The notes: generated by a model from the sequence alone, not told the origin. A stretch of 64,000 nucleotides of DNA from Lepidostoma basale (GCA_022606425.2 JAHDVF020000877.1:87001-151000); one strand, 5' to 3'; positions 21,645-32,986 are shown, numbered from the stretch's first letter. Translations and numbers: made by a program.

Positions 21645-22130
21645 TTATAAATTAAAATTGTTTATTACAATTTCTACAAAACGTATTCGTGTGTGGTTCA
21701 CTAATAGCAGTAGTTGTCACATGTGACGGATAGAAAATATAACCCGGTGGTCCATAGAGATTTTGCGAAGAAATAAGCACGTTTTGTATTAGAAAAGGGA
21801 TTAGCATTATCTTCCAAGAGAATGAAACGACTTGTACACGAATTAGTTTTTAATGGACGTGATTATGATAAAAGAGGGTAAGATCAAGTTGTTGTTAATA
21901 ATGTGCTGTGTGCAATGCAGATAGTCATAATAAAAATAGCCAAAAACTCGGATGTCGTCAAATAAGGGGTACGTGAATATTTTATAATAAATAAAAGAGA
22001 GCGAGAGAAATTCTTCACGGAATTCTCTTCTCTATGGATTTTCAGATTTCAGATATAAACTGAAAACCCATCTTTGTCATATTTCATACCCAATTTAAAA
22101 CCTGCATATTTTGTTATATTACCTATACTT
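21645..22130. other. AT-rich stretch, nothing recognised
   Basis: No gene or assigned repeat. Confidence 0.3.
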
Positions 22131-22134
22131 TCTA

Positions 22135-22445
22135 ATCGATCGCGAATAAATATGCTAACTTTTAAAGCGCCGTTTTAGTGATGTAATCACTTTGTAAACA
22201 TTTTGAATTTTATTCTTTGGGCTGATAGGATGGAACGTCACATTGTTCTATCCTGGTATAACTCTCACGCCTAGGTATTCTTCATTCACACACCGTGACA
22301 CGCACGCTCGTCGATTGTTCCTATTTTGAACAAGACCGTCTTTCAGATATTGATTAATTTGGTCATGCCGTGCATGCCATGCTTGGTCATGCTTGGCCCT
22401 CCTCGTCTTCTTTTTCCATTCACACTTTTTGTCCAATTACACTAT
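22135..22445 (-). mobile_element. CR1/L2-like tail joined to an RTE-1 fragment
   Basis: The CR1/L2 tail block occupies 22135-22195. An RTE-1 minus-strand fragment (22436-22248; EWKKKTRRAKHDQ, RNNRRACVSRC) follows. Confidence 0.6.
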
Positions 22446-22664
22446 GTTTTGGAATGAAAATATTAAAACCCAGTATATGTAGATTTTTATTATCAATCTG
22501 TCGCTGTCGGAGATATCTATCAAAGACAAAAAGACCAATGCCCTCCAGCACAGCCGAATTCTTGAAATATCCCCTAAAAATCCCGAATTATTATTATTAT
22601 TATTTTGTTGAATCTCAATGCTATTACCACTCGACCACGAAGGTCGTCATAATTATATAGGAAA

Positions 22665-22855
22665 CGTGGAAAGATCAAATAAATCGAATATTAAATGTCA
22701 GCCACATGAGGAGCCTGAGAAGTCGACGCATGTGTATGAAACAATATAGGTATGCATATGAAGGAATCGAGAGAAGTTTGTCAAGAAAGAACTGTGTGGC
22801 GGTCGTTCTTTCTACCTACCCCTTCGTTGAGACGGCGTGATGGTTAGTTGTTATA
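22665..22855 (+). mobile_element. RTE-1 3' end
   Basis: The plus strand encodes the degraded W-DQIN...RSLRSRR region and ends with the conserved tail (GAGACGGCGTGATGGTTAG) at about 22845. Confidence 0.7.
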
Positions 22856-22859
22856 TTTA

Positions 22860-23285
22860 TATTTTTCCTTCTCTCGTTCAACGGCTTCTTGCACATCTGG
22901 TTGGCAAATATTCCCCGAACACCGGAGACAGTGGTGGTCACTCACATCCTCCATTGCAATGACGAATATTCAGTTTGAAGACATCACTCACTGCACGTAT
23001 CATATTTCACGTTTGAAAGGAAATATTGCAGCTTGGTGAAAGAATGTAATGTATTTCGGTGAAACTGTAGAAGGTCATAAAAAATAAGAACAAAATATGA
23101 TTGGCATTATTAAAAAAACTGCGCTGTGTTTTTCAACTTACATCGGTGTTGAGTTCTAAATTACAAGTGAAAATAGTTACTTTTCTCTTTATAAAACTTC
23201 ATATATTCAATATGTTCATTTTCTAGATTATTTCAATATATTTTATAAGTGTGCACATTTCGCATGCTATAATTTTATAAAACAT
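22860..23285. other. Spacer, nothing recognised
   Basis: No gene or assigned repeat. Confidence 0.3.
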
Positions 23286-23289
23286 AATT

Positions 23290-23830
23290 ATCAATATTAT
23301 TATTATTATTATTCTGATGACTTGTATTTTAAGTGCGCCGTTTTGTAAAATCAATTACTCCAAGGGCGCACTAGGAAATGACTGACAGAACAGTGTAGAC
23401 TTCAGAAGTTTCTTAAATAACATTTAATATCCTCAGCAATCATATATCGTGTCATGCACGCACGTTGATTTCTCAGACTCCTTACGTGGCCGATATTTAA
23501 AATTTGATTGATTGAATCTTGTCACATTTTCCACAGTCTTCCTCTATTCTTTATTCCGTTAACGTCATTTACATACATTTTCTTTATATTTTATTCCTCT
23601 TTCAATCTTTCCATTTGTCTAGACCATCTTAATGGCCCCTTCATTATTTTGTTCAAAACACTTTTATTCGCATTGCATTTAACACTCTATCATATATAGA
23701 TTTATCTCACATTCGTTCAAAAGATCTCATTTCTACTGCATTTATTCTACTTTCATTCTTCTTTTACCAGTTCCATGCTTCAGTTCCAAACATAAGGGTC
23801 GATATTGTGCACGGCCATCTTAGCATTTTT
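23290..23830 (-). mobile_element. CR1/L2-like tail joined to an RTE-1 fragment
   Basis: The TTATTA-tailed CR1/L2 3' block lies at 23296-23420. From 23430 to 23830 the RTE-1 coding region runs on the minus strand, without the usual TTAG tail, up to the MAVHN region. Confidence 0.6.
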
Positions 23831-24120
23831 GTATAAATTATGTTGCAGAAATAAAGTAAGTTCATCATACCTTAGATGCATAAACGATCCGACAGATTTC
23901 AATATTTCATACCCAAATTACAACCAAACTTGCATATTTGTTTTATTTTATATTCTATCAGAACGCGAAAATCAGATGAAGCTTTCATGTTAAGATTTAA
24001 AATACGTCTTAATGCGCCCTTGAGGTGATTACCAAATTAGCAAATTATTATTAATTGTACATAAACTTAAGGTGTTAACACAGTGGAATTGGAAAACAAA
24101 TATAACTAAAGTTTACATCG

Positions 24121-24166
24121 TTTTCCCTACAATGAAAGTGTAAAGCCTTCGAAACGTGTCAAGAAA
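24121..24166 (+). ncRNA. Degraded hammerhead-like motif (family G)
   Basis: AAAGCCUUC-GAA and the stem III block ACGUGUC match family G copies at 3518 and 53865, but the core (CCUACAA) has several substitutions. This is a relic. Confidence 0.35.
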
Positions 24167-24429
24167 AATAACCGCAAACGAGAAAAAACAGATTTAAATT
24201 CATATAAATTTGTCATAAATATTATTATTTATGATGATGTTTAATTTGTAAAATCAATTACTTAAAGGGCACACTAGGAGAAGACTGACCGAACAGTGCA
24301 CTCTTCGGCAGTTTTTTTTTTAATTTAACGTCACTATCCTCATATTTAATGTTAACATCGAGGCTATTCCTCGTCATATTATTATTATTCTTGTTAAGTC
24401 AAAAACAATTAAAGTATTTTATAAATTTA

Positions 24430-24640
24430 TGACATATGGAACGAATGGATGAAGGAAGAATATATAAAGAGATATATACAAGTAGTATGAATGGAAAAAG
24501 AAGTCGAGGAAGATTGGCGATGTGGCGATGTGTGATTGTATAAGAGGCGCGAGAGTTGTGTCAGAATAGAACGGCGATCCATCATTTCCACTTACCTCTT
24601 CGGGGAAATGGCGTGATGGTTATTTAGTTATAAATTTGTT
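24430..24640 (+). mobile_element. RTE-1 3' fragment
   Basis: The plus strand has the HMERMDEGRI...GKRSRGR region, then an internal deletion, then the conserved tail ending at 24630. Confidence 0.7.
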
Positions 24641-24644
24641 TTGA

Positions 24645-25180
24645 AATTAAAATATGAATATATAGGAACAAAAATAATGTGCCTCGAACTTGCCACTAGT
24701 CATCATCGGCGCAGTGTTCTCCGCAGAGGATTATCTTCCGCTAAATACCTCTGCGGCGATGGGGCGGGCAGCATGTGTGGGTCTTCACACAGGAATTAGT
24801 GACATCCACTTTTACTTAACTACTGCTCTGGCAGTGGCGCAGCGTCTCCACCTAGGTTCGTAGGAGTCAGACTCCTTACATACTCAAGTGCTGCCGTGCA
24901 TCTTTCATTGTGAACATAACCAGATAGAAGCCTAGCTAAAATTTAACCCTTTTTTTTGTTATACTTCTTTTGACGAGTTAAGTATAGGGAAAAAAAAATA
25001 TTTTGTTATTTGAAATTTCATGCTAGAAATTCATTGTCAATAATTCAAATGAATAAAAATATTAACAAATCTTTTAATATATATTTAGACCAAACCCTCT
25101 GATGTTTGTGTCTTCGACCGGCTTAGGCAGCCGAATAAAAATTTTGGAATAATTTTTTTTTGTTCGCCAAAAAAGCATAA
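24645..25180. other. Spacer with a GC-richer patch
   Basis: No gene. The segment 24690-24900 is single-copy looking. A degraded family E hammerhead piece is at about 25090-25130. Confidence 0.3.
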
Positions 25181-25184
25181 CTTC

Positions 25185-25385
25185 TTACACATACGATTTT
25201 TTATGTAAAACTCCATATTAATTACTTAATATGGATGAAAATGCCTGTTTTCTAGAAATTTTAGTATATTTTATTGGCATAACATGTTTCGCCTTACAAA
25301 GGCATTTGATAATTCCTTTATTTTTGGCATTTTCAAAAAATATATGAAACTTCTAGAAAACAGGCGTTTTTATTTGTATTAAGAA
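25185..25385 (+). repeat. Hammerhead palindrome, family C, degraded
   Basis: The tail block GTAAAACTCCATATTAAT, left arm with ACATGTTTCGCC, and right arm ending CTTCTAGAAAACAGGCG are present. The centre is rearranged, so no core is left on the plus strand. Confidence 0.55.
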
Positions 25386-25444
25386 TTCAAGCAAGTTTCT
25401 TACCACCAAATTAAAATATCTTTAAGCCGTGTGATCACATATAC

Positions 25445-25910
25445 ATATGTCTAAGCCTGAAGCGAGGAAGGTGCCTCCACGGGTGGCCTTACTATAACTC
25501 ATCATTTTCCATTAACGCTACTTGCCTACAATTTTAACCATTCTTCCCTAATCCATTTTTTCCATATGTCCAAAGCATCTTAGAGATCCTACCTTAATAA
25601 TCTGCCTAACATATCTTCCAGATATCTTCGTTCGCGATATGAGATCACTACTATTTTGAAATGTTTTGCCATCTTTACTTCAAAATATAGTATATCTCTA
25701 TTGGAGTGATAATTTGGATTGAATCATTTATTTCGTTCCCAGAATCAACAATTATCTAGATATCCTTCTCATTTAAGTTGTACTTACCACTTACAACATA
25801 CTTACCAGATAAATAAATCCATCGACATATTTCAAATTCCCGTTAATCACTTATCTTACAATCTATCATACTCTCTTCCTTCACAAATATCATAACTTTA
25901 ATGACATTGA
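25445..25910 (-). mobile_element. RTE-1 fragment, badly degraded
   Basis: Pieces matching the RTE-1 minus-strand coding region (CCATATGTCCAAA block near 25560) and the more upstream RT connection region (25740-25910) are recognisable by comparison with 55905-56180. Confidence 0.45.
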
Positions 25911-25924
25911 AAACAAACAAAAAA

Positions 25925-26115
25925 AATGATACAAAATATCTTTATTATTGTGTATTTAGTGTGCTTCCACTTGTGTTTATGTTCGACCGGTTTCGGCAGC
26001 TTGCTGCCATCTTGCTCCAACCTTCAGAAGATGGTTGCAAGTGGAACATAACATAAACACAAGTAGAAGCATAATAAATACATAATAATAAAGAAATTTT
26101 GTATAAATTATTTTT
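25925..26115 (+). repeat. Hammerhead palindrome, family E
   Basis: Inverted arms 25930-25995 and about 26045-26110. On the minus strand the centre has GGCAGC-AA-GCUGCC, GAA, ACCGGU and C (26018-25991), the 3' half of a hammerhead, but the upstream core is decayed. Related copies are at 28295-28335 and 63885-63985. Confidence 0.5.
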
Positions 26116-26149
26116 TGTTTTTATTATTTGAAATGAATTTCTAAAACTG

Positions 26150-26410
26150 TTAAATTAAATAACTTGTTTTTTTGTATGACAATTGTATTTTATTTTACGC
26201 GACAGCTGTTTCATCAACTTATGTTGACATCATCAGGTGTTACAATAATAAATCAAATGTCAATTTTTCATGATTTTTCGAATCTTTATGTACAAAAAAC
26301 AAAGTTATTTAATTTATCAGTTTTAAAATGTTAAGGTATCATAGTGTTTCGGCAAAAAGAATGGACTATTTAAAATGAACTTCTTCCAAGAAATTTCAAT
26401 TAAAAACATT
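26150..26410 (+). repeat. Hammerhead palindrome, family B
   Basis: Arms at about 26150-26200 and 26265-26320, with the family B tail (TATCATAGTGTTTCGGC). A short stretch at 26367-26410 resembles the tail of family A (8034-8080), which suggests shared ends between families. Confidence 0.55.
26197..26241 (-). ncRNA. Hammerhead-like ribozyme motif (family B)
   Basis: Minus strand: CUGAUGA (26236-26230), extra U, stem II GUCAAC/GUUGAU with loop AUAA, GAA, stem III ACAGCUGU (self-complementary), C17 at 26201. Stem I is ACAC/GCGU with one A-C mismatch. The core is perfect, and stem I is the weakest part. Confidence 0.6.
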
Positions 26411-26414
26411 AATT

Positions 26415-26938
26415 ATTTAAATGACATTCACCACTAGTATTGCACATTATTAATACATTCTGGAACTACCAGCGGTCAAAACACCTACGTCTGCATAAAA
26501 TAAAATTATATACAGTTTTTAATAAATATTTCACTACGCCCCTGCACTTTCTCCTATTTTCTCATTCTCTCCTTCGTTCTCCTGGAGCCATTAGCTTTTA
26601 AAGTCGCCTCTCACTAATGCACTGGGAGTGAGTTCGTAATATTGCAAAACTATTCAAAGTTTGTTTACCTTCTGCTTTACATAAACAATTCCCGCGAGAA
26701 AGAATGATATCCCAGAATACAAAATCTATGCGATACAAATTACTAATAAATATATCATAACGTAGAATTTAAAATGCAAGTACACATTCCCAGGAAGCTG
26801 AAAAAGCAAACTGAGTAATATCTAATAATGAAATAAAACGACGTAAACGTAGACGATATTATATTTAAATGACATTTCAAAACACCTGTCATGAGTCATG
26901 GATCCCATTATTTTTTTGGGAAATTAATCCAATTAAAA
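26415..26938. other. AT-rich stretch, nothing recognised
   Basis: No gene or assigned repeat. Confidence 0.3.
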
Positions 26939-26940
26939 AT

Positions 26941-27605
26941 AAAAAGATCTTTTAGACGAATGTGTGATAAATCTGTATATGATAGAGTGTCAAATGTATT
27001 TATTGTTTCATGAACAATGTTGTAAAACTCCATATTAAATTATTAATATGTATGAAAATCGATAGTTTTCAAGGAGTTTTATTATAATATTTATGTATGA
27101 CATGTTTCGCCCTTCTAAGGCGTTTTCAAAACATTTTGAAAATGCCTTAGAAGGGAGAAATATGTCATACATAAATATTTTAATAAAACTCCTTGAAAAC
27201 TATCGCTTTTCATACATATTAATAATGAGTGTCAAATGCATGTGATATATGAGAAGTTAATGCGGTACGAATGAAAGTGTTATGAACAAAATTATGAAAG
27301 GGTCGTTAAGATGGTTTGGACACAAAGAAATAATAATAAATAAGACAGAATGTTTAGGAAGTATATATATAATATAAACAACGTGAACGGCGCTAGAAAT
27401 AGAGAAAGGTCAAGGAAAACGTGGCACGATCAAATAAATTAAATATTAAATGTCGCCCAGTGAGGAGTCGGAAAAATCTACAAGCGAGCATAACACGATG
27501 TATGAATGTGGAAGCGAGAAAGTATGTCAGGAAAGAACAGTGTGGCGTTTCATTATTTGTGTCTCCCCATTCAAAGAGACGGCGTGATGGTAAGTTAGTT
27601 AGTTA
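26941..27605 (+). mobile_element. RTE-1 fragment interrupted by a hammerhead palindrome
   Basis: RTE-1 coding sequence on the plus strand runs from about 26941 to 26996 and resumes at 27227, ending with the conserved tail and TTAG repeats at 27585-27605. The 230-bp interruption is a family C element flanked by a 12-bp duplication. Confidence 0.75.
26997..27226 (-). mobile_element. Hammerhead palindrome element, family C, with 12-bp target duplication
   Basis: A 230-bp unit with its asymmetric tail at the left (GTTTCATGAACAATG) and near-perfect arms (about 27045-27115 and 27130-27205). GAGTGTCAAATG flanks both ends (26985-26996 and 27227-27238), inside an RTE-1 copy whose reading continues across. 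This defines the element ends exactly. The central core is decayed on the plus strand. Confidence 0.8.
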
Positions 27606-27609
27606 GATA

Positions 27610-28140
27610 GTCTAACTTACTAACCATCTCACCACCAAGACACTCGTATTTTCTTGTGTGATGTTCAATATTTCATAGGAAAGTCAAACGGAGTTTCCGG
27701 GGGGTCCTAGATACGTACCTACCTCGTATTTAGCACGCTGCAGCCCAGCTTGTCCATAAAAATCTCACCAACCGGTCGTGTTTCGAGAACATTAGATCAT
27801 AAGTTACGACCTTGGGCCTATTCACATTGAAAAAAATAAGACGGAATCTCTGACCTTTATTGCTGTGTAAATACTCTGTTCCTGTAAGTTGACACAGGAA
27901 GAAGCCCCGAGAAAAAAAATATTTTCCCACCCAAAAGACATCAAACAGAAAATGGTCATTTTTAATGCTGTCCGTGGGTGATAGATGGGGTGGGTAGGGT
28001 TGTACCCCAAAAATAAAAACCGGTTCGCACATTACACACTAATCAAATGTATTCATTTAGAGCCTACAATTATTAAATACCAACCTTTGTATAGAAAATA
28101 CATCTTGTTATTATTATTATCGATAGCTGTTAAATAGAAT
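27610..28140. other. Spacer, nothing recognised
   Basis: A minus-strand 100-codon frame (28032-27730) has no motif I recognise and overlaps another frame on the same strand; I do not call a gene. Confidence 0.3.
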
Positions 28141-28149
28141 AATACTCTT

Positions 28150-28280
28150 CCAAACCCGTGGGGATGCTGTTAGGGATAGAGAGTCTGGCTTGTGATTCAG
28201 AGGACGTGGGTTCCAACCTAGACGGGCCTAATCATAATGCATAACTGATGCATAGAGTGAAGATGAAAAATATTAAACTA
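28150..28280 (+). mobile_element. tRNA-derived SINE, family S2, degraded
   Basis: A box-A-like segment in the GGGATAGAGAG region near 28170 is followed by GACGTGGGTTCCAACC, a box B variant. It shares its layout with 34918-35010. Confidence 0.45.
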
Positions 28281-28294
28281 AAATAATCAGGACC

Positions 28295-28335
28295 AGAAGA
28301 TAGCAGCTAGCTCCCGAAAACGGTCGAAGTCACAA
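28295..28335 (+). ncRNA. Degraded hammerhead-like motif (family E)
   Basis: CAGAAGA with an extra U, a weak stem II, GAA, AACGGU and C. U4 is changed and stem II is damaged, so this is a relic. Confidence 0.35.
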
Positions 28336-28431
28336 CATCGCATGGAATTAAACTGAATATTTATTATATTATAAAAGAAATTAATTAAATTCTATTTTTT
28401 TTTAATTGAATCATTGATGTAGTTTGTTTTT

Positions 28432-28476
28432 GTTGCCCTGACGAAGCTCCGGCGGAATTGAAACCGGTTCGGCATT
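28432..28476 (+). ncRNA. Hammerhead-like ribozyme motif (family D)
   Basis: Stem I UGCC (28434-28437) pairs with GGCA (28471-28474). Core CUGACGA is at 28438-28444, extra A at 28445. Stem II GCUCC/GGAAU is partly decayed. GAA is at 28460-28462, stem III ACCGGU at 28463-28468, then U17 and one additional C. Compared with 48065-48106, stem I differs at several positions but still pairs, which supports an RNA fold. Confidence 0.55.
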
Positions 28477-28499
28477 ACAAAATAAAGTGGTGTTACAAC

Positions 28500-29060
28500 A
28501 AAGTACGTAAATATTTAAAATTATTTTTTAAATTCAAGTAATGGTATATTTTTAAATAGTGATACTTTGTGAACTGGCAAATTCCACTATTTATGCCCAT
28601 TGGCAACATGGTGGGCCAATATGGAAAAGGAGCTGCAACCCGAGAACCTGACAGTGGAGATGAGCCAGGATAGAAGAGTTTGGCGTTTTCGTACGAGGAG
28701 GGCCGACCCCAGATGATGGTAAATGGCAAAGTGAAAGAAATAGAATAAGAGGTAATGTGAGAACTATAGCCATTATAACATTACTTCTTTCTTATTCAAT
28801 TTAAATAGTAGTGGTTATGCAGAAACCCTGACATTTGTATCGGTATAAAGACAATATTTTATTTTAACTTTAGATTGCATAAATTACTTCACCATTGCGA
28901 ATGGTAAGAAATTCTGAAATAAAATAAACATTTTAATAATGAGGTTACGGAATTAAATCTTTGTTTTCTCGAAATTAGAGAATACTTGAATAAATATAAT
29001 TGGATTACACTTTGTATTACAACCCTTTTTATTTTCTAGTTAAAAATGTATTATATATAC
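28500..29060. other. Spacer, nothing recognised
   Basis: No gene or assigned repeat. Confidence 0.3.
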
Positions 29061-29063
29061 ATC

Positions 29064-29109
29064 TAGTACATTGATAAAGGTTACTTTCAACCGAAACATG
29101 TCTGTGTTA
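29064..29109 (+). ncRNA. Complete hammerhead-like ribozyme (family H, U3-A8 core)
   Basis: Stem I UAGUACA (29064-29070) pairs with UGUGUUA (29103-29109): seven pairs, two of them G-U. Core UUGAUAA (29071-29077) is the standard core with C3 and G8 replaced by U3 and A8, which can still pair. One extra A follows (29078). Stem II GGUU/AACC (29079-29082, 29089-29092) is perfect with a six-base loop. GAA is at 29093-29095, stem III ACAUGU at 29096-29101, C17 at 29102 (a GUC cleavage site). All parts of a type I hammerhead with short stem III are present. Confidence 0.65.
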
Positions 29110-29227
29110 AATGAAAAAAAAAAGTGTTATTATATTTATTCAAATACGAATCCACAACACAAAGTCAAGACGTAAATAAAAGTAATGAGAGTATACTGGT
29201 TATAATTATTTAAATCACAAAAATGGC

Positions 29228-29380
29228 AATTGTATACAATTAATACTAATGAAAACGTTTCTTTTCTAGAAGTTTCATGAACTATCATTCCCATAAAATA
29301 TAATGTAACTTTTAGAAAATAGATTCGTCAATTCATATTGATTATTTAATACGTAGTTTTATATCATTGTTCAAGAAAAA
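29228..29380 (+). repeat. Family C palindrome, centre deleted
   Basis: Arms ending CTTCTAG at about 29262 and 29305 and the tail TAGTTTTATATCATTGTTCA are present. The ribozyme centre is lost. Confidence 0.5.
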
Positions 29381-29399
29381 ATACATAAGCAATTTTATG

Positions 29400-29800
29400 T
29401 GTCTACTGGTCAGCCGGTTCAAACGAACCGGCACGAACCCATCCGGAGTCATCACAACAGATATTGGCACATTGGACTTAACAGTCCCCGCAGATGTAAT
29501 TTGACAGTCCTGGCACATAATTCGCCCTTGCTAATGCCCTTTGGCCCAAACGGACCGGCTAATGAGCCGTGCATCCTTTGTGTGGAATCCTAAAATAACG
29601 AATCTCGCTAGACATCTTGTCTGGAATGGATTCCGGAGGTGTGACGAGATTTATTTGACTAACTATCTGACCGTTCTGTTTGTTACTGTGGGAATATGCA
29701 GAGAATGTGGTGTTATGTTGTATTTTATTCTCATAAATACGAGTATATAAAAATTTCAGGTAGGTAAGTGAGGAATACGAGACATTTCTTGAGATCCCTA
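29400..29800. other. Spacer, nothing recognised
   Basis: No gene. GC content is modestly higher at 29400-29640. Confidence 0.3.
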
Positions 29801-29804
29801 CACA

Positions 29805-30205
29805 AACTAACTAATAACTAACCATAACGCCAGGTAGGCAAATAGAATGGATCACCACAATGTTCTATCCTGACATAACTCTCGCGCCTATTCTACATTC
29901 ACACATCGTGGCATGCACGCTCGTCGATTGTTCCTACTGCGAACATGGCCGTCTTTCAGTAATTTATTTTTTTGGTCATGCCATATCTTTCTTGGCCTTC
30001 CTCGAGTTCTTTATCCATTCACACTACTTGTATATATCTTTTTAACCATTCTTCCCTCATCCATTCGTTCCATATATCCAAACCATTTTAGTGACCCTTT
30101 CTTGATTTTATTTACGAGTATCAAGCATTCATCCGCCTTACATTCCTTTCTTACTTCATCATTAGGTATTCTATCATACATTGTTTTTCAGCACATTCTT
30201 CACAT
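29805..30205 (-). mobile_element. RTE-1 3' fragment
   Basis: CTAA repeat and tail (with a small deletion) at 29805-29840, then the coding region on the minus strand to about 30200. Confidence 0.7.
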
Positions 30206-30221
30206 GTTTTATTAATAAAAA

Positions 30222-30290
30222 TAATAATAATGATATGCTAACTTTTAAAGTGCCGTTTTTGTGATGTAAACACCTCAAGGGCGCATAAGT
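30222..30290 (-). mobile_element. CR1/L2-like 3' tail
   Basis: ATAATAAT repeat followed by the GCGCC...GGGCGCA block. Confidence 0.5.
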
Positions 30291-30351
30291 TATCATTACA
30301 CGATATTTTATTGTACTAGTAATGTTTATAACAATTAATAAAATGTTGTTT

Positions 30352-30535
30352 ACAATCAGTGTGAATGGAGAGAAAGACGTTGAAGACCTAGAAAAAGAAT
30401 GGCTTGAACAAATTGATCAAACACTAAAAGACGGCCTAAATGTAGAAGAATCTCGAGAGGTATGTCACGACAGAGCTGTATGGCGGTCCATCTTGTTTGC
30501 CTACCATTCCGGGGGAAACGGCGTGAGATTAATTA
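30352..30535 (+). mobile_element. RTE-1 3' fragment
   Basis: The plus-strand frame reads VNGEKDVEDLEKEWLEQIDQ, LKDGLNVEESREVCHDRAVW, RSILFAYHSG and GNGV, matching the last 60 residues of RTE-1 with an internal deletion. The tail ends near 30530 without a clear TTAG repeat. Confidence 0.7.
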
Positions 30536-30609
30536 ATCAGTTATTTCTGAAGTCAACACCTTTCATACTAGTATCAGTAGAGCAAAGTTCAACATGCAAT
30601 TACTCCTAA

Positions 30610-31040
30610 TTCTCCCAAATGTCTACATTTCTCACTTCTCGATAAGCGACAAAAACTTTTATCTTATATACAGTTTCTGCTTGACCGTTTTGGGTGAGCG
30701 CTCCTTATTATTTGTCGATTAGTGTAAATATGCAGGACAGTTACTGTCAGGTTACGCACGCCCTGAATTCCGCAGTACAACAATATTTAGCACCACTACC
30801 GCCTAGTGAAAGGGCTGAAAAGGTACCCCCGGAATTAATACTCCATTATATAAAGCGCTGATAGGTCTGTTTATAGTAATATATAGTATTAGTAACTACA
30901 CATAGTAATAGTAATGCATTATTTAATATGTTTTATGTTAATAATTTTAAGCATGGATTAATATCGCAACACAAAAAAAACACATTTAAATTCGCTATTA
31001 CGCTTTGATAAAAAAAAATACTTATTAAATCGGATATATT
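30610..31040. other. AT-rich stretch, nothing recognised
   Basis: No gene or assigned repeat. Confidence 0.3.
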
Positions 31041-31177
31041 AAAGTGAAGTTGACACTTGAATATACGTCGATTTCTCCTTCTTCTCACGTTGCCGAGATT
31101 CAATATTTGATTTATTCGATCGTGCCACGTTTTTCTCGGTCTTCCTCTATTTCCTCTATTTCTAGTTCCATTTAGAT

Positions 31178-31419
31178 CATTAAATGATTGATACCTACGA
31201 ATGAAAACGTCGGTTTCTAGAAGTTGTATTATATTTTATGTGGATGACATGTTTCGCCCTTCTAAAGCATTATAAAATATTTATGACATTTGATAATGCC
31301 TGAGAAGGGCGAAACATGTCATCCCCATAAAATGAAATAATTATTCTAGAAAACTGATGTTTTCATTCGTATTAATCATTTAATATGGAGTTTTACATCA
31401 TTGTTCAAGAAACAATAAA
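31178..31419 (+). mobile_element. Hammerhead palindrome element, family C, with 11-bp target duplication
   Basis: A 242-bp unit. Left arm about 31195-31270, right arm about 31295-31375, then the asymmetric tail with TTACATCATTGTTCAAGAAA. TCCATTTAGAT flanks both ends (31167-31177, 31420-31430) within an RTE-1 copy. Confidence 0.8.
31286..31325 (+). ncRNA. Hammerhead-like motif (family C, U3-A8 core)
   Basis: UUGAUAA (31290-31296), extra U, stem II GCC/GGC (31298-31300, 31308-31310), GAA (31311-31313), ACAUGU (31314-31319), C17 (31320). Stem I is only two pairs (AU/AU), so activity in this form is doubtful. Confidence 0.45.
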
Positions 31420-31659
31420 TCCATTTAGATTGTTATCGTGTACTTTTTTTAACATTGTTTTTTCATTCTTATTTCCATGTATCCATTCACTTTTTATATT
31501 TTCATTCGGCGCTCTATCATACACAGTTTTTCCACACATTCGTCAAACAAATCTCATCTCTACTGCATTCATCCTTCTTTTCTGGTTCCATGCTTCGCTC
31601 CCATACATAAGAGTCGGTACAAGAACACAATTGTATACTGCCATTTTAGCTTTTTAATT

Positions 31660-32125
31660 TGCGATGACAACTAGTGCATTCGATTTTTTACTTTTGTTCA
31701 TAATATTTGATTCAGTAGTCCTGTGCAGCGGACAGCCCTAAGCGAGGCAAATGTAAATTTGACTCGTCACGACTAATATCCATTTTTGCGGACGTGGTAT
31801 TAGTGGGAAGCGTTCCCCTGTTTACTTTGCTCACTCCGCTGTCAACGGGAACTATCCGCCCCGTTCTTCAATTCTCGCCAGGGATATTTATAACAAACAT
31901 TATCAATTAATAAACCAGCCATCATGGCCGGCCAACCACCTATCTCATTTCCAACCCTTCTTTATTGAAAAATATCAAACGTTGTGGACTATAGTTATTT
32001 GATTCTTTATACATTATCCTGTGCCTTGCTAGTATGCTTTCTCCTCACTAGAATATTTTTTATAGGCAAACTGTGGTTATACTATATTCCCATGAGTACA
32101 CTACTCATTCTGGGGCAAAAGTGTC
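31660..32125. other. Spacer, nothing recognised
   Basis: No gene. The patch at 31700-31870 is GC-richer. Confidence 0.3.
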
Positions 32126-32129
32126 CATG

Positions 32130-32303
32130 TCGACCTTCGTGGCAGAGTGGTAAGAGCTCTGACATCCGTACCGAAGGTCCCGGGTTCGATTCCCGGCGAT
32201 GACAGTGTGATTATCACATTGTCTTTGGTCTGGTGTAGAATTCTCGTGACAATAAAATGGCGATAGATTAGCTATCTATCACACGTCGCGAGAATCAATA
32301 TAA
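32130..32303 (+). mobile_element. tRNA-derived SINE, family S1, best copy
   Basis: The head has a box A (TGGCAGAGTGG, 32140-32150) and a perfect box B (GGTTCGATTCC, 32183-32193) in a tRNA-like frame. The acceptor stem ends do not pair, so it is not a functional tRNA. The body continues to GAGAATCAATATAATAG at about 32300, a 3' end shared with minus-strand copies at 21063 and 62255. Transcription by Pol III is possible from these boxes. Confidence 0.75.
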
Positions 32304-32329
32304 TAGCTTAAAAAAAACTAATTGTATAC

Positions 32330-32640
32330 ATCATCATCATCGGCTGTCCCTCGTGTTCGGGGAAGACTGTCCTTCGTGGGTCCGCATATGACTGAGAAGC
32401 CCAATCCTGGATCCACAGATTCTGGGGCATCTAGGGCAGGGCAAGACGCCTGTAGTGAAGCCGTCACCGTCTCCCAGCGGTCTTTCCTTTTCCTCCTCCT
32501 CCTCTCTACGATATCGTCTCAGCGCTGTGCTTCAAAGTCCTGCATGCCTTTATGCACTGTTGTTCTCCACCTAGGTCTGTCTTCTGTAGTCTTTTCCCAG
32601 CAATCACAGTCGATGTAAGTCTTATTAAAAAATACTAATT
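32330..32640 (-). mobile_element. Non-LTR retrotransposon C-terminus with zinc-finger remnant
   Basis: The minus strand encodes DRPRWRTTVHKGMQDFEAQR, an arginine-rich stretch, and then SRIGLLSHMRTHEG, the second half of a C2H2-type finger. RTE/Jockey-like elements of insects end in this order. A CAT repeat at 32329-32340 may be its 3' tail. Confidence 0.65.
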
Positions 32641-32944
32641 GTATAGAGTAATTGGGTTCAAACAACCTGTTAAAAAACAAATTAAATAAAAATCTTAAAA
32701 ATTTTACAATCTGAGAGTTGAAATGATGGTTAATTATTATGTGAAACTTCCCGTGACGTATCCGGGATCGAATCACATCCTTTGATCAGCAAAAATAAAA
32801 AATTTCCCTACACTATCCAGATACAATCAACGCACAGGCATCATACACATACGATTGGGAGACTAAATACTTATGTATGCCGAACTGTGACGGTCCATAT
32901 TTTCGGCTGCTCACTTTACAGAGAATTTACGTAATTGCATCCGA

Positions 32945-32947
32945 GAT

Positions 32948-32986
<39 letters not shown>

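Larger units (their letters stand above)
31060..31655 (-). mobile_element. RTE-1 fragment interrupted by a hammerhead palindrome
   Basis: Coding-region sequence on the minus strand at 31060-31177 and 31420-31655 (up to MAVYNCVLVPTLMYGSEAW-like sequence). The unit 31178-31419 splits it. Confidence 0.7.

Noticed and set aside
32130..32205. Possible functional tRNA gene
   Set aside because: Boxes A and B are good, but the acceptor stem does not pair and homologous copies at 21063 and 62255 share a long non-tRNA 3' body, so it is a SINE.
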